Notes: generated by a model not told the origin, from the letters alone. Shown: positions 14,076-27,756, counted from the stretch's first letter. The stretch: 64,000 nt of DNA from Unio delphinus (GCA_029339505.1 JAQISU010000210.1:9325001-9389000), one strand, 5' to 3'. Program-made: numbers and translations.

Positions 14076-15567
14076 TATATAGACATTGATGTTTTCACTA
14101 TTTCTTCTAACTTGCGGCAATAATTATATTCACTGAAGACAATTCCGAGTAATGTATTCAATCGAGCAAAAACTACTTCTTTAATCAGATGTAACAGTTT
14201 TGTTCTGTCATTTAATGCTTGGAATCACAATGTGGGAAAGGTATGAACGTTTTCAATTGTAATCAAAAACACGATATGTAATGTTACATTATTTTCACTT
14301 TAGGCACAGCAAATATAGCATTGTAATTGGAAATGTAGTCAAAATTAAAGTACAGTGGTTCCATGTGGAACCAAACTTTAAACCATGTCACAAGCTCATG
14401 CAGTTGGGATTTGCAGAAATAATTGAGTATGTTTAAATGAAATTTAAGATGCAAATATATTTCATTATTTTTACCAGTGAAAGAATACTTATTTATGCCT
14501 GAACAGACAAATGCTTTTTTGTAGGGGCCTTAGCTGTATGTTGTATATAACTAGCCTAAATCCGAATCATTGTTTCAACAAAGTTAAGATGGAAAATTCT
14601 AAAGCAGCTGGTCTGTGATAATCCGTTATGCCTTTGGAAACAGGAATTCCTCTTTGTCTTGGCCTATTGACTCTGGCCTCATTACGTGTCAGCCAAATAT
14701 TGAGTTGTGTTTGTTTAAAAGAATGACGTACTTTCATTTGTAAGCTGGTACGTCTCTGATAAATAAGGAATAATCCATTGCACAAACTATTTCTTTCTGT
14801 TTTAGTTTTATATGCCTTACTGAGAACTAGTCATAGTGTGAACCGTGAAACAACATCCGCGTCTGGAGAAGACAAAAACCATGGTGGGTTCAAGTCACGT
14901 GCTAAATTTACGTTTAGGGGTCCTCATTAATTTGAGTAATTAACAAGATATAACATTGTCTGAAATTGCATTTAAATGCATTAGACTATTATTGTATCGC
15001 ATGTTTAGTCTTCCCAGCAGTCAGTCAACTAATCATTCAACGCATAGACGTTTAATCTCTTTTATTGTTTCTTTCACTCTCATATTCATCACTGAGGTTT
15101 TACTAAACGATACTCTACACTGATTATGTGGTGAAACAAAACAGTTACAAAGATTTACTTCTAGTTTTCATTATTGATTTGTATAGTATCATATGGATAT
15201 ATATATATATATATTTGTATATATATATCAACGCGATGATTATTCATTCTCTAAGAAATTTCTTGAGCGTTTTTCTAACATATTGCATGTTACAATATTT
15301 AACAAGTTATTAAATGCATCACATCGATTGATATGCAATTAGTGTTAGCATGTAGAGAAAATACCTCTTGTGTATTAACATTAATTAAAAAGTACTTTTT
15401 CTTATGTTAACTCATTGACAGGATTGGTGTATGTTAGCACATTGACAGGACTGGGTTATGTTAGATATCGAAGACGAACTTACTGCACATCAACTGATGT
15501 GATTTATTTAATATCCTGTACAGAATCTAATGATAAGCTAAACAATAATCAGCGTCTGTTGTATATA

Positions 15568-16048
15568 TTATGAAGCCGGTGAGCTTTTTTCATTTGTGCA
15601 ATCACTGGAGCACACAATTAAAACAGGAATACAGCAATTAACTACATGGCTAGTCAATGAACAAAAGAAAGCCAGCGCATGTAACTTAAAAGACTCGAAG
15701 TCGAGAGAAACTCAAAACATTTACTTTTTACATTTATAGGTAACATATACACGGTTAGAAACAAATAATGCAAACAAAAATCTATATAATGCAACACAAA
15801 CTGAAATAAGGTAACCATAGTCAAAAATAATAAACATCTTATTATACATAATAACTAAAATATGGAACCTACCCGTCCAAGAGTAAAAAACAAATAATTA
15901 ATGGCAATATGAAGATAAATAACAAAATCCAATTTAGTTATAAACAGACTCATGGAGGTAACCACAAAATGTGCTAAAATTTATAAAGCACTACACCTGT
16001 TGAAACTGGTATGATACATGTTTCACAATAATGTTGTAAAGGAGAAAT

Positions 16049-16093
<45 letters not shown>

Positions 16094-16532
16094 CCAATAG
16101 CAATAAACATCAGTAATATATAAATGGAGTCTGCTGAGAGTCTGATTGGCTTGAAAACTCACACATAAAAAAATTACCTTCAGAGTATATTGATAACATT
16201 GATGGGATCGTTGAAAAGACGAATTTCTTTACATCTGTATTATCAGTATATATTCTATGCTCTTTTTATATATCATTTCTCCATGAAAATGAGCAATGCT
16301 CTAAACATCTTTAACAGGTGAATAATATAGGTATTAATGTTTCAGTTCAACGTTAGTATATTGCACATTACATAACCTTATTAAGTCATTTCCAGTCATT
16401 TATAAGTCGTTTGAGATGTCGCACAATGACGTAAGTGAAACTGTCTTTTTACGATACCAGAAAATGTCTACCGGCAAAGAACTGACCAATAGACGTTCTT
16501 GTTTTGTCGTGAATTGAGCTTATTATGCTTTT
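15568..16532. repeat. 1-kb module, first copy (pairs with 17,368-18,345)
   Basis: The start (AAGCCGGTGAGC..., CAATCACTGG, AAAACTCAAAACATTTAC), an AAT array in the middle (16,048-16,091) and a right part (TTCAACGTTAG..., TATTAAGT, CAGTCAT) recur in the same order at 17,368-18,345. It is a local direct duplication, clearly older than the unit-to-unit duplication, as divergence is high. No coding potential is evident. Confidence 0.8.
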
Positions 16533-16608
16533 ACAGTTAGAAGATTGGGATATCTTTGAAAAAACTATGAAGTAAACATATTATAAATGCAAAAAAAAAC
16601 GTGTTAGA

Positions 16609-16610
<2 letters not shown>

Positions 16611-16684
<74 letters not shown>

Positions 16685-16706
16685 CCTAAAACCTCTTTAT
16701 GAACAG

Positions 16707-16737
<31 letters not shown>

Positions 16738-16747
16738 CACACACACA
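16611..16747. repeat. (GA)n and (CA)n microsatellites
   Basis: GA tract at 16,611-16,682 and CA tract at 16,707-16,746 separated by a short unique piece. Confidence 0.97.
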
Positions 16748-17367
16748 GATTCAGAAAAAAACATTTGTATTCAAACGGTATTTTCATTGAAAACAACATT
16801 CGGAATACATGATACACTTCTCAAACAAAGAATTCTGAACTCGTGTTATTTTAGTCTATCTTCTGTGACATTGGCATGTTTTCTGATACAAGTTTTTTTT
16901 ATTCTGCTTTAGTAAGAAAATATATTGAACATATGTCTCCAATCACAACATGACCTGTACAAATCATTTGCTTAAAAGGCAGATCAAAACGAAATGACGT
17001 TTATTTTTCTTATCCTGTTTTCAAAATGTATATGCCGATAGGCCCCCGACATATGAACAAAGGTGGTCTCTGAATATCGATCACGTTAAATGGTTAACGT
17101 AATTAACGCATTAACGTAATTATAATTATAATTATATATATATATAAATCCTGTTTAAATCATATTTCTGCCGACAAGCACCCTATATGTGAACAAAGGA
17201 ATAAGATTTCTTTGTTGCTGGTGTTTAAAATCATTTTGTTTTATATAACTGTCAAATAACACAACACAAATATCCAGTATAGACTGATGCAATTTAGAGA
17301 GATATCTCGGTTTCATACTTATTGAAATGAAATGTTGTCTTGTAATTAATCAGCATTCATTTTACAT

Positions 17368-17862
17368 GTTATACAGCCGGTTAGTTCACGTTCATTTTTG
17401 CAATCACTGGTGCGCACAATTAGTATAAGAAGACAGCAATTAGGGATGGACAAGACTTTTACATCACTAGTCAGTTTACCAAAGAATGGCAACTCAAAGT
17501 GACTGAAGTTATTCAAAGTCGAGAGAAAACTCAAAACATTTACATTGATAGGCAACATATACACGGATATAAACAAGTATGGCAAATACAGATAAAAATT
17601 ATTCAAACACAAACTGCAATACCGTAAACTGAGAGTCAATTAAAAATAAACAGCAGATGATACACAATAACCAGATATGCAGCCTATCTGTCCAAACGTA
17701 TAAATAATGAATGGCGTTATAAGGACAAATAACAAAATCAAATTTAGTTATACACAGACTCATCGACGTAACTAGAAAATGTCCTAACATTTATAAAACA
17801 TTACATTATGCTTATATAAACTAGTATAATACATGCTTAAAGATAACGATATAAAGGATAAA

Positions 17863-17915
<53 letters not shown>

Positions 17916-18345
17916 TAATAAATATCAGTAATATCTATATGAAGTATTCTTAGTGTAATGTAATGTAATTGGATTGAAAACTCACACAAAACTCAAAATA
18001 CTTTTAGAGTATATTAATAAAATCTATGAGATAGTTACAAAGGCCATTTTCTTTTGTCCATATTATCAGTATAAATTATGTATGCTATATATATTATTTC
18101 TAAAAGAATATACGTAATCCCTTAAATATAGTTTAAACTAAAACACATTGAGTATTCAATGTTTCAATTCAACGTTAGGATACCGCAAATAATATAACTT
18201 TATTAAGTGAATTCCAGTCATGTCTAAGTCTTTTAGAGTTCGCACAATTACGTACTTGAAACTGTTTGTCAGTATATGTCTATCGGCAAAAACCTTACCA
18301 GTACACATTCTTGTTATGTCGAGTAATGAGTTCCTGATGCTTTCG
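17368..18345. repeat. 1-kb module, second copy
   Basis: Diverged direct copy of 15,568-16,532, again with an (AAT)n core (17,868-17,915). Its partner in the third unit is 63,362-64,000, which is cut by the window end. A - strand open frame of 97 codons (17,346-17,639) stays open in the other unit (63,348-63,641), but differences between the two are mostly amino-acid changing, so I do not call it a gene. Confidence 0.8.
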
Positions 18346-18737
18346 TAATTTATAGTTGTTGAAGTAGGCTGGGGTCCCACAATAATCGGAACTCAAATAC
18401 CAAATGAAATGCCGATTACGAAAGCATGTGTCCTTTAATGCATTGATATGATCTTTAAGGATTTTGTACACCTGTCTGAAACAGCAATCGATTCAGGTAC
18501 AGGTACACTGATCACTTCTTTGACACCAATCATCTATGTTGGCTCAAGTATCCTACCACGGAATATTTATCCATGGGTTTGTTTTACGTGTGCAGATATC
18601 TGTCTCATGACAAATGCTGTTTCCAAATCATAAAGATATAGCTTCATGAACTCCGTAATTAATTATATTTAACAATTTAGTTCTAGACATTTGATGAACT
18701 AATTTGTATCAATGTGTCCTTTTATTCCATGATCATA

Positions 18738-19826
18738 TTACATTATAAAGGATGTGGTTACAGCATACCTATGACTGCCACGTTTCACTGAGGTAAGATT
18801 GCCACGTTTAGAAAATCTTGTCTTACTACAGCACATCAGGTTTTTAATGCCGTTTCTAAAGGTATGTGTGTAGAACGTGTACAATATAGGATTAATGCAG
18901 CTATTCATGTAAGCCAAACATTTAGCTGCATATAATATGGATGCAAGTGTCACAGTTAAATGTTCTTCCTTTGAGACATGCGTATAGAGCATAATAACCT
19001 GAAGTGGCATCCAGCATACCGCAAAGACTGTCACCACCAAAACCACCATCTTTGTGACACGTTTGTTAGCATGTAAGCGAATATGGTCTCCATTATTCTG
19101 CCCCGTGGGAGATTTTCCAGTTAGGAATACTTTCAACAGATGTCCGTAAAGAACAAACAACAAAATCATGGGTAACATATAAGAAAACATAAATAAGCTT
19201 ATTGAAGTGGCAGTAGCATCATCGAAATGGAGATTGCAAACCATTCCATGTTGATAACTATGTTCTGGGCTCATATTTACTTCTTTGGCAATAAATATAA
19301 AGGGAATATTTCCTAATATGACGAGGCTCCATAAGGCAATAAGTGCAATGTAGCCGTTTCGTTTTGTACGCAGCATTATGGCCCTAATTGGATGTACTAA
19401 AGCAATATATCTGTCCAAGGAAACTAGAAGGAGTATATACATACTTGCAAAGTAGCAAACATATTCCAGATACGTGTGAATCCGGCAAAAACTGTCCCCA
19501 AACGGCCAATATTGCAAGGCAGGGTATACGGCTTTGAAGGGAACACAAAACATAACATAAAGTAGATCAGTGATGGCCAAGTTCAATATGAGGTACTTGG
19601 TAATTCCTTTACTTGCTTTATGAACCAGAATAACAGCTATTGTCAAGATGTTACCAAGCAATCCAAATATGGTGATAAGTCCAAATAATATTGGAATGAT
19701 AATTCTTGTTAAATGTATAAATGTTGAAACCTCTTCATAATCTTCCAGATCCTTATAATTTGTAATGTTAGGTGAAATGTTCCAGAAATCAATATTTTTG
19801 TATGTCTTTGTTTCCGTACTTTCCAT
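18738..19826 (-). CDS. Rhodopsin-class neuropeptide GPCR (galanin/allatostatin-A-receptor-like)
   Basis: 362 residues, seven TM segments in one exon; a plasma-membrane peptide receptor by family. N-terminal N-glycosylation sequons at N16 and N20. TM1 about 42-69 with GN (N59); TM2 LAITD (D87); ECL1 tryptophan W107; C114 at the start of TM3 paired with C197 in ECL2; DRY at 138-140; W166 in TM4; P219 in TM5; KRVTKM then CWMP (271-274) in TM6; NPILY (312-316) in TM7; a CC pair (332-333) probably palmitoylated. The DRYIALVHPI loop and the KRVTKMVV...CWMPLQV block are closest, by eye, to galanin and allatostatin-A receptors; the ligand is unknown. All hallmark residues are intact. A likely 3' splice site at 19,908 lies 5' of the start, so a 5'-UTR intron is probable. 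A paralogue is at 49,985-51,052. Confidence 0.93.
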   Translation of the reverse strand: MESTETKTYKNIDFWNISPNITNYKDLEDYEEVSTFIHLTRIIIPILFGLITIFGLLGNILTIAVILVHKASKGITKYLILNLAITDLLYVMFCVPFKAVYPALQYWPFGDSFCRIHTYLEYVCYFASMYILLLVSLDRYIALVHPIRAIMLRTKRNGYIALIALWSLVILGNIPFIFIAKEVNMSPEHSYQHGMVCNLHFDDATATSISLFMFSYMLPMILLFVLYGHLLKVFLTGKSPTGQNNGDHIRLHANKRVTKMVVLVVTVFAVCWMPLQVIMLYTHVSKEEHLTVTLASILYAAKCLAYMNSCINPILYTFYTHTFRNGIKNLMCCSKTRFSKRGNLTSVKRGSHRYAVTTSFIM

Positions 19827-19863
19827 TCTTGGTGCCGATGATGTGTTTTAGTCTATCAGGATG

Positions 19864-19902
19864 TTATGATATATTAAAACAGGTGTCTCGTCGTCTGTCC
19901 AT
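19864..19902 (-). promoter_or_regulatory. Upstream ORF and 5'-UTR splice acceptor of GPCR 1
   Basis: On the - strand, a pyrimidine-rich stretch ending in TTTACAG (AG complement at 19,908-19,909) is followed by ATAAAATGGACAGACGACGA. The ATG at 19,902 opens a 12-residue frame (MDRRRDTCFNIS) that ends 37 nt before the receptor start. The same acceptor, ATAAAATGGA context and a shorter frame are found upstream of the second receptor, which suggests a retained 5' exon boundary and possibly a translational control element. Confidence 0.5.
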
Positions 19903-20242
19903 TTTATCTGTAAAGAATAAACATTTAAACAAGAAGTTTACTTGCACTTTGCTATATCGACCATAGATAATATTGGGAAATTTGAAAATACATTGGTAAT
20001 TTAAAGACTCAGCATGTAATTGTAATAAATAACAAGGGTACTATGAATTTCTTAAAAGATTAAATAAATAATATGAACGAGTTCAAAAGATCCGAAAAAA
20101 TTTAAATGATTAATCTTTTAAATCTTTCACTTTACTTGTTATGTGTAATTAAATATCGGAACCAGCAGTTTTGAAACTCTATGTCGATATTGAAAGCAGC
20201 CAGAAGTAATCGATCCAGTGTATGTAGACATCGTTATGTTTT

Positions 20243-20243
20243 A

Positions 20244-20339
<96 letters not shown>

Positions 20340-20403
20340 ACGCGTCTCTCTCGCTCTCTCTCTCATAAACACATATGCACACACACAGACACACACACAC
20401 AGA
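20243..20403. repeat. (CT)n/(CA)n compound microsatellite
   Basis: CT tract to about 20,313, CA tract to about 20,341, then mixed CT and CA units. It lies about 420 bp upstream of GPCR 1. Homology with the second GPCR locus stops just before it (about 20,235 against 51,470). Confidence 0.97.
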
Positions 20404-20574
20404 AACATGTTGGACGTTTAACTGAATGTGTTGATTACTTTAATGTAAATTTTCGGACTGCAGTTATCATATATTGATGGTTCAGATAGTTAAAGCATGG
20501 CATGAGTGAGAGACTAATATTTGATTGGTCATATATATATAAATGCTATACATTATGTATGTGGATATTCGACG

Positions 20575-21300
20575 TCGAACTTACACATGAATTACCATGT
20601 TGTAACTGATATATAATGTAGATATTTGAAGTCTTATATTTGAATTACCATGTTCCAACCGATATATAATGTAGATATTTAAAGTCTTACTTACATTTGA
20701 ATTACCATGTTGTAACTGATATGAAATGTATATATATGAAGTCTTACTTACATTTGAATTACCATGTTGTGTCATAAATTTTATGTAGACATTCGACGTC
20801 GACTTACATTTGAATTACCATGTTGTGTTATATATTTTATATAGATATTCGAAGTTTTACTTACATTTGAATTACCATGTTGTAACTGATATAAAATGCA
20901 GATATTCGAAGTCGTACTTACATTTGAATTGCCATGTTGTATCATATATTGTATGTGGATATTCGAAGTCGTACTTACATTTGAACTACCATGTTGTATC
21001 ATATATTGTATTTAGATATTCGAAGTCGTAGTTTCATTTAAATTACCATGTTGTGTCATATATTTTATGTAACAATTCGAAGCCGTACTTACATTTGATT
21101 TACCACGTTGTGTCATATATTTTATGTAGATATTCGACGTCGAACTTACATTAGAATTACCATGTTGTGTCATATATTTTATGTAGATATTCGAAGTCAT
21201 ACTTACAATTGAAGTACCATGTTGTATCATATATTGTACGTAGATATTTGAAGTCGTACTTACATTTGAATCACCATGTTGCATCATATATTTTATCGGT
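20575..21300. repeat. 57-bp minisatellite, about 13 units
   Basis: Unit begins ATTACCATGTTGTGTCATAT, continues with TTTATGTAGATATTCGAAG and ends TACTTACATTTGA. Units differ by scattered substitutions. As 57 is 19 codons, open frames run through on both strands (- 20,581-20,775, - 20,781-21,002, - 21,012-21,311, + 20,810-21,031) and give 19-residue repeating peptides such as MTQHGNSNVSKTSNIYI. No start context, expression signal or domain supports a gene. Confidence 0.92.
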
Positions 21301-21801
21301 TTCGCTCTCACAGCCGATACATATATTCGACAACTTCATGAAAGGGTATCCATGCAGGACAGTGAAGGATGTAGCTACTTAAACTCGCATTGAGCATGTT
21401 CACGCGATATGAGCGTATATGGCATGTTTACAATGTACACAAGAGAAGGACACGTGGTCGGCAAAACTGAGGTTTGCAATTGGATTAAGCAACAAGTCTC
21501 GCCTGGCTCGAGAATAAGAAGTATACATGATAAATTTTCATTTATCCACAAATGACTCTGGTACATACTTTGTTTTCATTACTTCTGTATATGATTTAAA
21601 TTAGATAAAATTGTATGTCTAAATATGGTATATTCTGAACGTTAGAAAAATCATACAAAGTCAATTGAAGTACCACCGTAATAAAACAAAAGTCATATAA
21701 AGACCAATTCATTCATAGACATGCGCAAACATGTATAATCAAGCAAAATCAATAATCCTAACTTTCGTTAATATAGCAGTTATATGAAGTTTGTACTTTT
21801 G

Positions 21802-21805
<4 letters not shown>

Positions 21806-21836
<31 letters not shown>

Positions 21837-21876
21837 AATAACCACACCCATATATATATATATATATATATATACC

Positions 21877-21942
<66 letters not shown>
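21806..21942. repeat. (CA)n and (TA)n microsatellites
   Basis: CA tract 21,806-21,832; TA tracts 21,850-21,875 and 21,881-21,941. Confidence 0.97.
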
Positions 21943-21945
<3 letters not shown>

Positions 21946-23588
21946 TTTAACGCTATTCACAATTGATCTGTACATCATTCAAGTTGTATGTTGACTTACG
22001 TGAAGAGCCAGTTTATATCCTTATTTTAAACATGTTATATGCACACGTTCCCGTTCAATCCGTTCAGCTGTGTCTATCATAAAAACATGTGTTTGCTTCT
22101 AGGTGTGGATGATACTAACGTAAAGGAACCTTATCAGAAATATATACTTTTTATAGTTAAATCATTGGACAAGAAAAATTCTATATGACCTATCAGGAAT
22201 TGTTCTCTTAAAGTAAACGTATTCACATTTTGTCTTCTACAAACTGTGACACAATAGTGAAAAAGGTTTCTTGATGCCATTTTGTATGCAGGCAAAGCAG
22301 CGTGTTTTTGTGTCATCTTGAAGAGTCTCGACTCACAACTCTATTTGTTTATTTTGAGATTGTGTATTAGAGAAAGAACAATGTATTAACTAAACTGTTA
22401 TATGCTGTCACTAATGTTTGTTATACTGTTTCTAAAGATTAGCAAAGTGTAACATCAACAATGTTGACAGATATAAAAGCATACAAATTCCAGAAAGTAA
22501 ACCGAAATGACCTCATCCAAACTAGATTCGTTTTTCTAGAATGGAAGGAACCAATACACGGCTACGGTGATATTTTGGTTCCAATATTCTGATCGTGGAT
22601 ATCCGAGACACCGTTTCGATAAGAACAGATTCCGATTTTCTAAATGGTGAGACTACAAACACGATTTCGACGAGAATGTTGCCTGTTAATAATTTTGCAA
22701 ACACATTTCTATGGGTTTCTAGAATGAATGTTAGTTTAAATGTTATTTCATTACATGCCAATGTAATGTAACATTGTATGCAACTTGTCCATAATTAAAT
22801 TTATTTCCTCTAAACCTGAATGACTTTTTATTGTTTTATAATTTTTATTTCATGTCAACAACTAACAAATTGCTAAAAACAAATCCATGTTTACGAGCTT
22901 AGTATACAGTTAATATTAGCAGAAGTTTTTTTGGGGATATTGTTTTGGATTTTTCTTTGTGATTTATACCGGTCTATGGTGTTAATTTTGTAAACATGAA
23001 GATAATTCTATATGTCCTTTTCATTTAGTTTTTTTTTTATAGAATGTCCTAATTGTGACCTGAGATCAGGTAGAGATGTATATAATAGTGTAATTGTAAG
23101 GATGACTCTGTCGTGTTTTAAAATATAGCATTTTTAATATGTATAATATTTTTGACTAGTATTTGTTTCTTTCTCGAGCTGCAAACTATTTTTCTTAAAT
23201 GATTGAAGCGATTGTTTTCATTGGAAACGTTCTCTGAAACAACTTTTGAATAAAAACGTTTACTGGAATTTATCCTGAATTCAAACCAGCAACAAAAGTG
23301 CTGTGATTCAACAAACGACTCAACTGTTGACAAATCAGCAATCCATAAAATATAAAGGACACGTCATCACCTTCAGGTTTCCTTTCCTAATGGATTTGTC
23401 TTAAAAAATATTCAGGCCTTTAAATTACAAGAACTTGCGTCTGTAATGCTTGGAGTATTTGGAATACCATAAGGTAATTTATTTGTTATATTCTATATGT
23501 ATTCCTGGGAAATATAATATATGTTAAACTGTACAAAGCTTGCTGTTTTTCTTTCTTTTCTGTAACTTATTTTGAGAGCATTGACTCG

Positions 23589-23590
<2 letters not shown>
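21943..23590. other. No gene seen
   Basis: AT-rich unique sequence. Open frames are below 80 codons and without motifs. Confidence 0.5.

Positions 23591-23593
<3 letters not shown>

Positions 23594-23673
<80 letters not shown>
23594..23673. repeat. (TA)n microsatellite
   Basis: About 40 TA units. Confidence 0.97.
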
Positions 23674-23675
<2 letters not shown>

Positions 23676-23869
23676 GTAAGTATGTATATAGGTATATATA
23701 TGATTATAGAGAACAAATAATATCAAATAAAATGATCATAACTAGAATAAGAAAAGAGTATAGCAGGATTGAATTCCTATAGCAGATTTATATTGTTATT
23801 TACTCATTACATTAGAAAATTCATAATGAAAAAGTCATAAATTGACCAAACGTTTAGATCTGACTGTTA

Positions 23870-26136
23870 AATAATAATGATAATAAAAAGATAATAATAA
23901 TATTAAGGACATTATATAGCGCCTAATCGTTTGAAGCTATTTACACCATCTATAATGATATGACTACACTAAAGAAAAACAAACAACAAAAAACAATGCA
24001 ATGGGAAAACTTATAAACATGTTGAAAATATAAAAGATACAAAACATTATTTTATCTCTAAGGTTGGTCCTCCAGTCGAGAAATCTGAGTTTTAAGAGCA
24101 CTCTTAAATAGGACCACTGTGTCTTTGTGTCTAATGTCAATGGGCAATTCGTTCCCCATCGCTGGGCACTGGTCTGCAAATGAACGTTTTCCATATGCCT
24201 TCATTTTGATAACGGGAACAATTAGTATACGATTGTTAGAAGAAGAGCGTAAGTATCTTGCTGATGTTTACACATGGGTGAGGCCGGATAGGTATGTTGA
24301 ACTGGAGTCTGTCAGTTAAACATAGCACAGAGAACAAATTTTGTGTTTGGTTCTTGATCTAATGGATAGTCAGTGTAGGGTACGGAGCAGTGGTGAGGTG
24401 TGCGCTGATCGAGGATCTCAAAAAGTGATTCCAGCAGCAGTGTTTTGTACTTTTTGAAGTTTCCAGAGTAAATGTTGCGAACAACCAGGCAGAATTGAGT
24501 TAGTATTGTCCAGTCTTGAACGTACTAATTAACACACAAGTGCCTTATGACATCAACTGAAAGATATTTACGAATGGATCTGTCGCGTCTCAGTTCAATA
24601 TATGCAGCCATGCATATGTTCATGACATGCTGTTGCTATGTGAGAGTACTGTCTAGAGTAATCCCTAGGTTTGTTACGGGCTGTGAGAATTTAACGTTGG
24701 TGTTTCTGTTATTTATTGTCTGAGGTAAAGGATGTGAATGAGAAAGTCTTTGTGTTGTGATCAGAATAGCCTCAGTGTTATCATCATTCATCTGTATTTT
24801 GTTACATGTCATTTATGATTTCACATCATAAATGCACCTCTCTACTCCACTGATAGTAGCAGCAACTTCAGTTGGGTGGCTAAACTTTACTGGAATGTAT
24901 TCCAGGTGCAGATACAATTTGTGTCCTGTTCACTAAGTAGGAATTGAACCACTATAAGGCTATATTCAGAATGCCAAATACATGCTGGAGACAGTGAAGT
25001 AATATATCATGATCTTTTGTGTCAAATGCTGCAGTCGAATCAAGGCGGGTTAGGATTGTAATCTTTCCAATATCCAAAGCAGAGAAAATATCATTAAATA
25101 CTTTCAGAAGAGTTGTTTCCATACTGTGGCAAGGGAGAAATGCAAACTGTATACTGCTAAAAAGACTTTGAATTTAAATGAGATACAAAATCTGTTACAA
25201 CAACCTTATCCAAGATTTTGTATATGAATGGGCAATTAGAAAATGGGCCGTAGTTCTTTAAATCGTTATAGTCGAGTTTAGGTTTCTTGAGCAGACTCTT
25301 TACGATGGCAGATTTGAAAAATAAAATGATTGGAATTTTCCTGATGAAAGAGAGATATTAATAAAATCAGTTGGTGAAAGCGATATTGGGTCTAGGCACT
25401 AAAGCAGCATTGATGTCAGAATTAGATCAAGTTCACAAGACTTTGCTTAACTCTTCTCCACGATCGTCCCAACAATGTCAATAGAGACAGGTTAAATCAC
25501 TCCTAATTGTTATCTTTGAAGTTCTTTATCATAACTGTATCGTGACAGGTCAATTGCAATTGTGTTGTCCATCGAGCTTCTAATGGTTTATACTTTGTTA
25601 CAGAGGAAATTTGCAACTTGGTCCGGAGGGTCTACTGGAGAGAAGGTAGTTGGAAGTGGTGTACATTTGTTCCTCGACATTAGTTTTTGAGTTATATTTT
25701 GCAGCTTGAACTCTCCATGATATTAGTACTGTAGTAGGATAATTTTGCTAAATGGACTATGTTTGTGACATTCTTTTTATCGGCTTTATAGCAATGTTTA
25801 TGAATAGTGAGTCTGGTGTAAAGCCAAATCTCTCTGATTTTCGGCGATGTCCTTTAGCAGAGAGAAGCTGGTCCCTAAAACTGCTACACCGAGGAGAGCC
25901 TTGCTTTTAGATCCTCTATTTTTGGTGGCTGAGGCATGTTTTCCAAGCAATGAACGAAGGCAGTTAACGAGAAGTTCCCCTGTAGGATGTAAGTATGTTG
26001 TTAGGTTTTCTTGGATGACATGCATACATTGGGTTCTATTTATGATTCGGAGGTTCCTTTTAGTAGCAAAACAAGGTGGAAGGTTAGGGGCTGATACGTC
26101 TTGATTGCATATATTGCAGAGGTGGTCTGATGCAAA
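23870..26136 (-). mobile_element. CR1/L2-like LINE, 5'-truncated, - strand
   Basis: Same family as the element at 1,889-4,403. The 3' tail (ATTATTAT... preceded by a GGCGCTATATAATG-type end) is at 23,870-23,930 and the 5' truncation is at about 26,136, inside the end of the endonuclease domain. The - strand holds the inter-domain region (for example the open piece 26,025-25,798) and a frame-broken RT. The 5' end coincides exactly with the start of duplicated segment copy B, so this insertion, or a breakpoint at it, marks the edge of the duplication. Confidence 0.83.
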
Positions 26137-27669
26137 TATTCATTGCTTCTTACCGTGTACAACTGTACGTGCAACATTTCTTATAGAAGGCAAATCAGTA
26201 TTCGTCATGCTATTATATGTACTTCTCTGAATGTGTATTACATGATTACATTCTTATTTACATATAATGTTTCACATAACCTACATAAGCTGTACATTAA
26301 CACATGGACTCGCCCATTTTCTAAAAGTCAACACAAAAACGTATGGACTCGACGTAGAGCGTATTGTTTAGCATTAATTTTATTTCCAGAAGCCCTACGT
26401 ATTACTATCCAATAATGCTTTTACTGAAAATAACAGAGAAGACGTCCATATATATATATATTTTTAAAAATTCCATTCGGCCACTTAGTTTTTTTTTGTA
26501 TTTAATAACAAATTTGACAGCTAACTGTCTCCGCTATTTACGGGAAGGTCAGATGCACTAACAACTGTCTGGTCATTTATTTTTGGAAAATGGCTCCATA
26601 ACCTATGAATACTATTGAATTAAATGGCGTGTAGAAGACACTGCTTGACAAAATTAGAATAAAGTTAAATTCACTGGCTTATAGACGATGAACTGGAAAT
26701 CCTAACAAAAAAGACAATACACACGTGTGTAATGAAGTTAGTGTAGTGATAACTGATAAAAGTCGATCATCTCAACTGTTGACCTCAATGTACATGCATC
26801 TCCTTTATAAAGAAAAGGCTAACGACCAATATAAATACATGCCGGTAACGGTATTCTTTACTAATTGAGAATTTGGAAAAGAAATAATAAACTATTGCAA
26901 TTAATTAAAAGAGTTACGGTAGTTTCCATGATATATAATGCACGCATATACAATCATACACACTGGAAAGTGTCACATCTTGATATTGAAATATCGTGAC
27001 GAAATTATTTATTTTCCCCAACATGTCATGCTTGAACACGCTTATACAAAATAAACAAGGTCACATCACCATCCTGACATGTCATATTTAAAAACACAAT
27101 GATACCCAACTGAAAATAAAGAGCTTAAAAAAGTAAAATTTAAATATGTCGGTCATGGTATTTACTCTGCAATAACTGATAGGGCGAGAGTGCCTGTAAT
27201 CACGTGACCGAGATCGGACTACTAATTTAAGAATGACGTTTTGATTGACGTGATACAGATCAGTTTTCTTTGTAATGCTTGATCACTTATCGGTAGATTC
27301 GAAAGACTTAGAGCCTTGAGTAACGACTGCTAAATTATCCGTCCATTTATTACCATAAACAAATATACTTAGGTAAATGTCTATATCACAGAAGAGAAGA
27401 AAGAAACAATATAAAAGAAAATTAATACGCAAACCGAATTCAAATTAAGTACGAGTTATCGATATTCTTTGTAAATAAAAAATGTGTGGAAATTCCTATT
27501 TCAAGCAAATATGTGTGAAAACGTTTTGATGCGAGTGACTGATTCGGCAAAATAAACTAGAAGCGAATTAAAATTGTACAGGGAGTGTTTTAAGAAAGAC
27601 TTACTGTCAGTATCAGGTACCATGATTCACAGCTTTGGCTGTTCAAGAACTGAAGAATGTGATCACGTG

Positions 27670-27672
<3 letters not shown>

Positions 27673-27756
<84 letters not shown>

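Larger units (their letters stand above)
13149..18160. repeat. GPCR-associated segmental duplication, unit 1
   Basis: Matches 58,622-64,000 in the same orientation: 13,149-15,567 with 58,622-60,629, 15,568-15,733 with 62,866-63,043, and 17,105-17,995 with 63,055-64,000. A third, more diverged piece at 33,690-33,930 matches 13,470-13,700. In unit 1 the segment leads into the GPCR gene at 18,738. The equivalent of 15,735-17,100 is missing from the 58.6-kb copy, and that copy carries a 2.2-kb insertion not present here. No gene is recognised inside the segment. Confidence 0.88.

Noticed and set aside
17346..17639. 97-codon hydrophobic frame on -, also open at 63,348-63,641
   Set aside because: Differences between the two copies are mostly amino-acid changing, and the region belongs to a duplicated non-coding module; no start context or domain.
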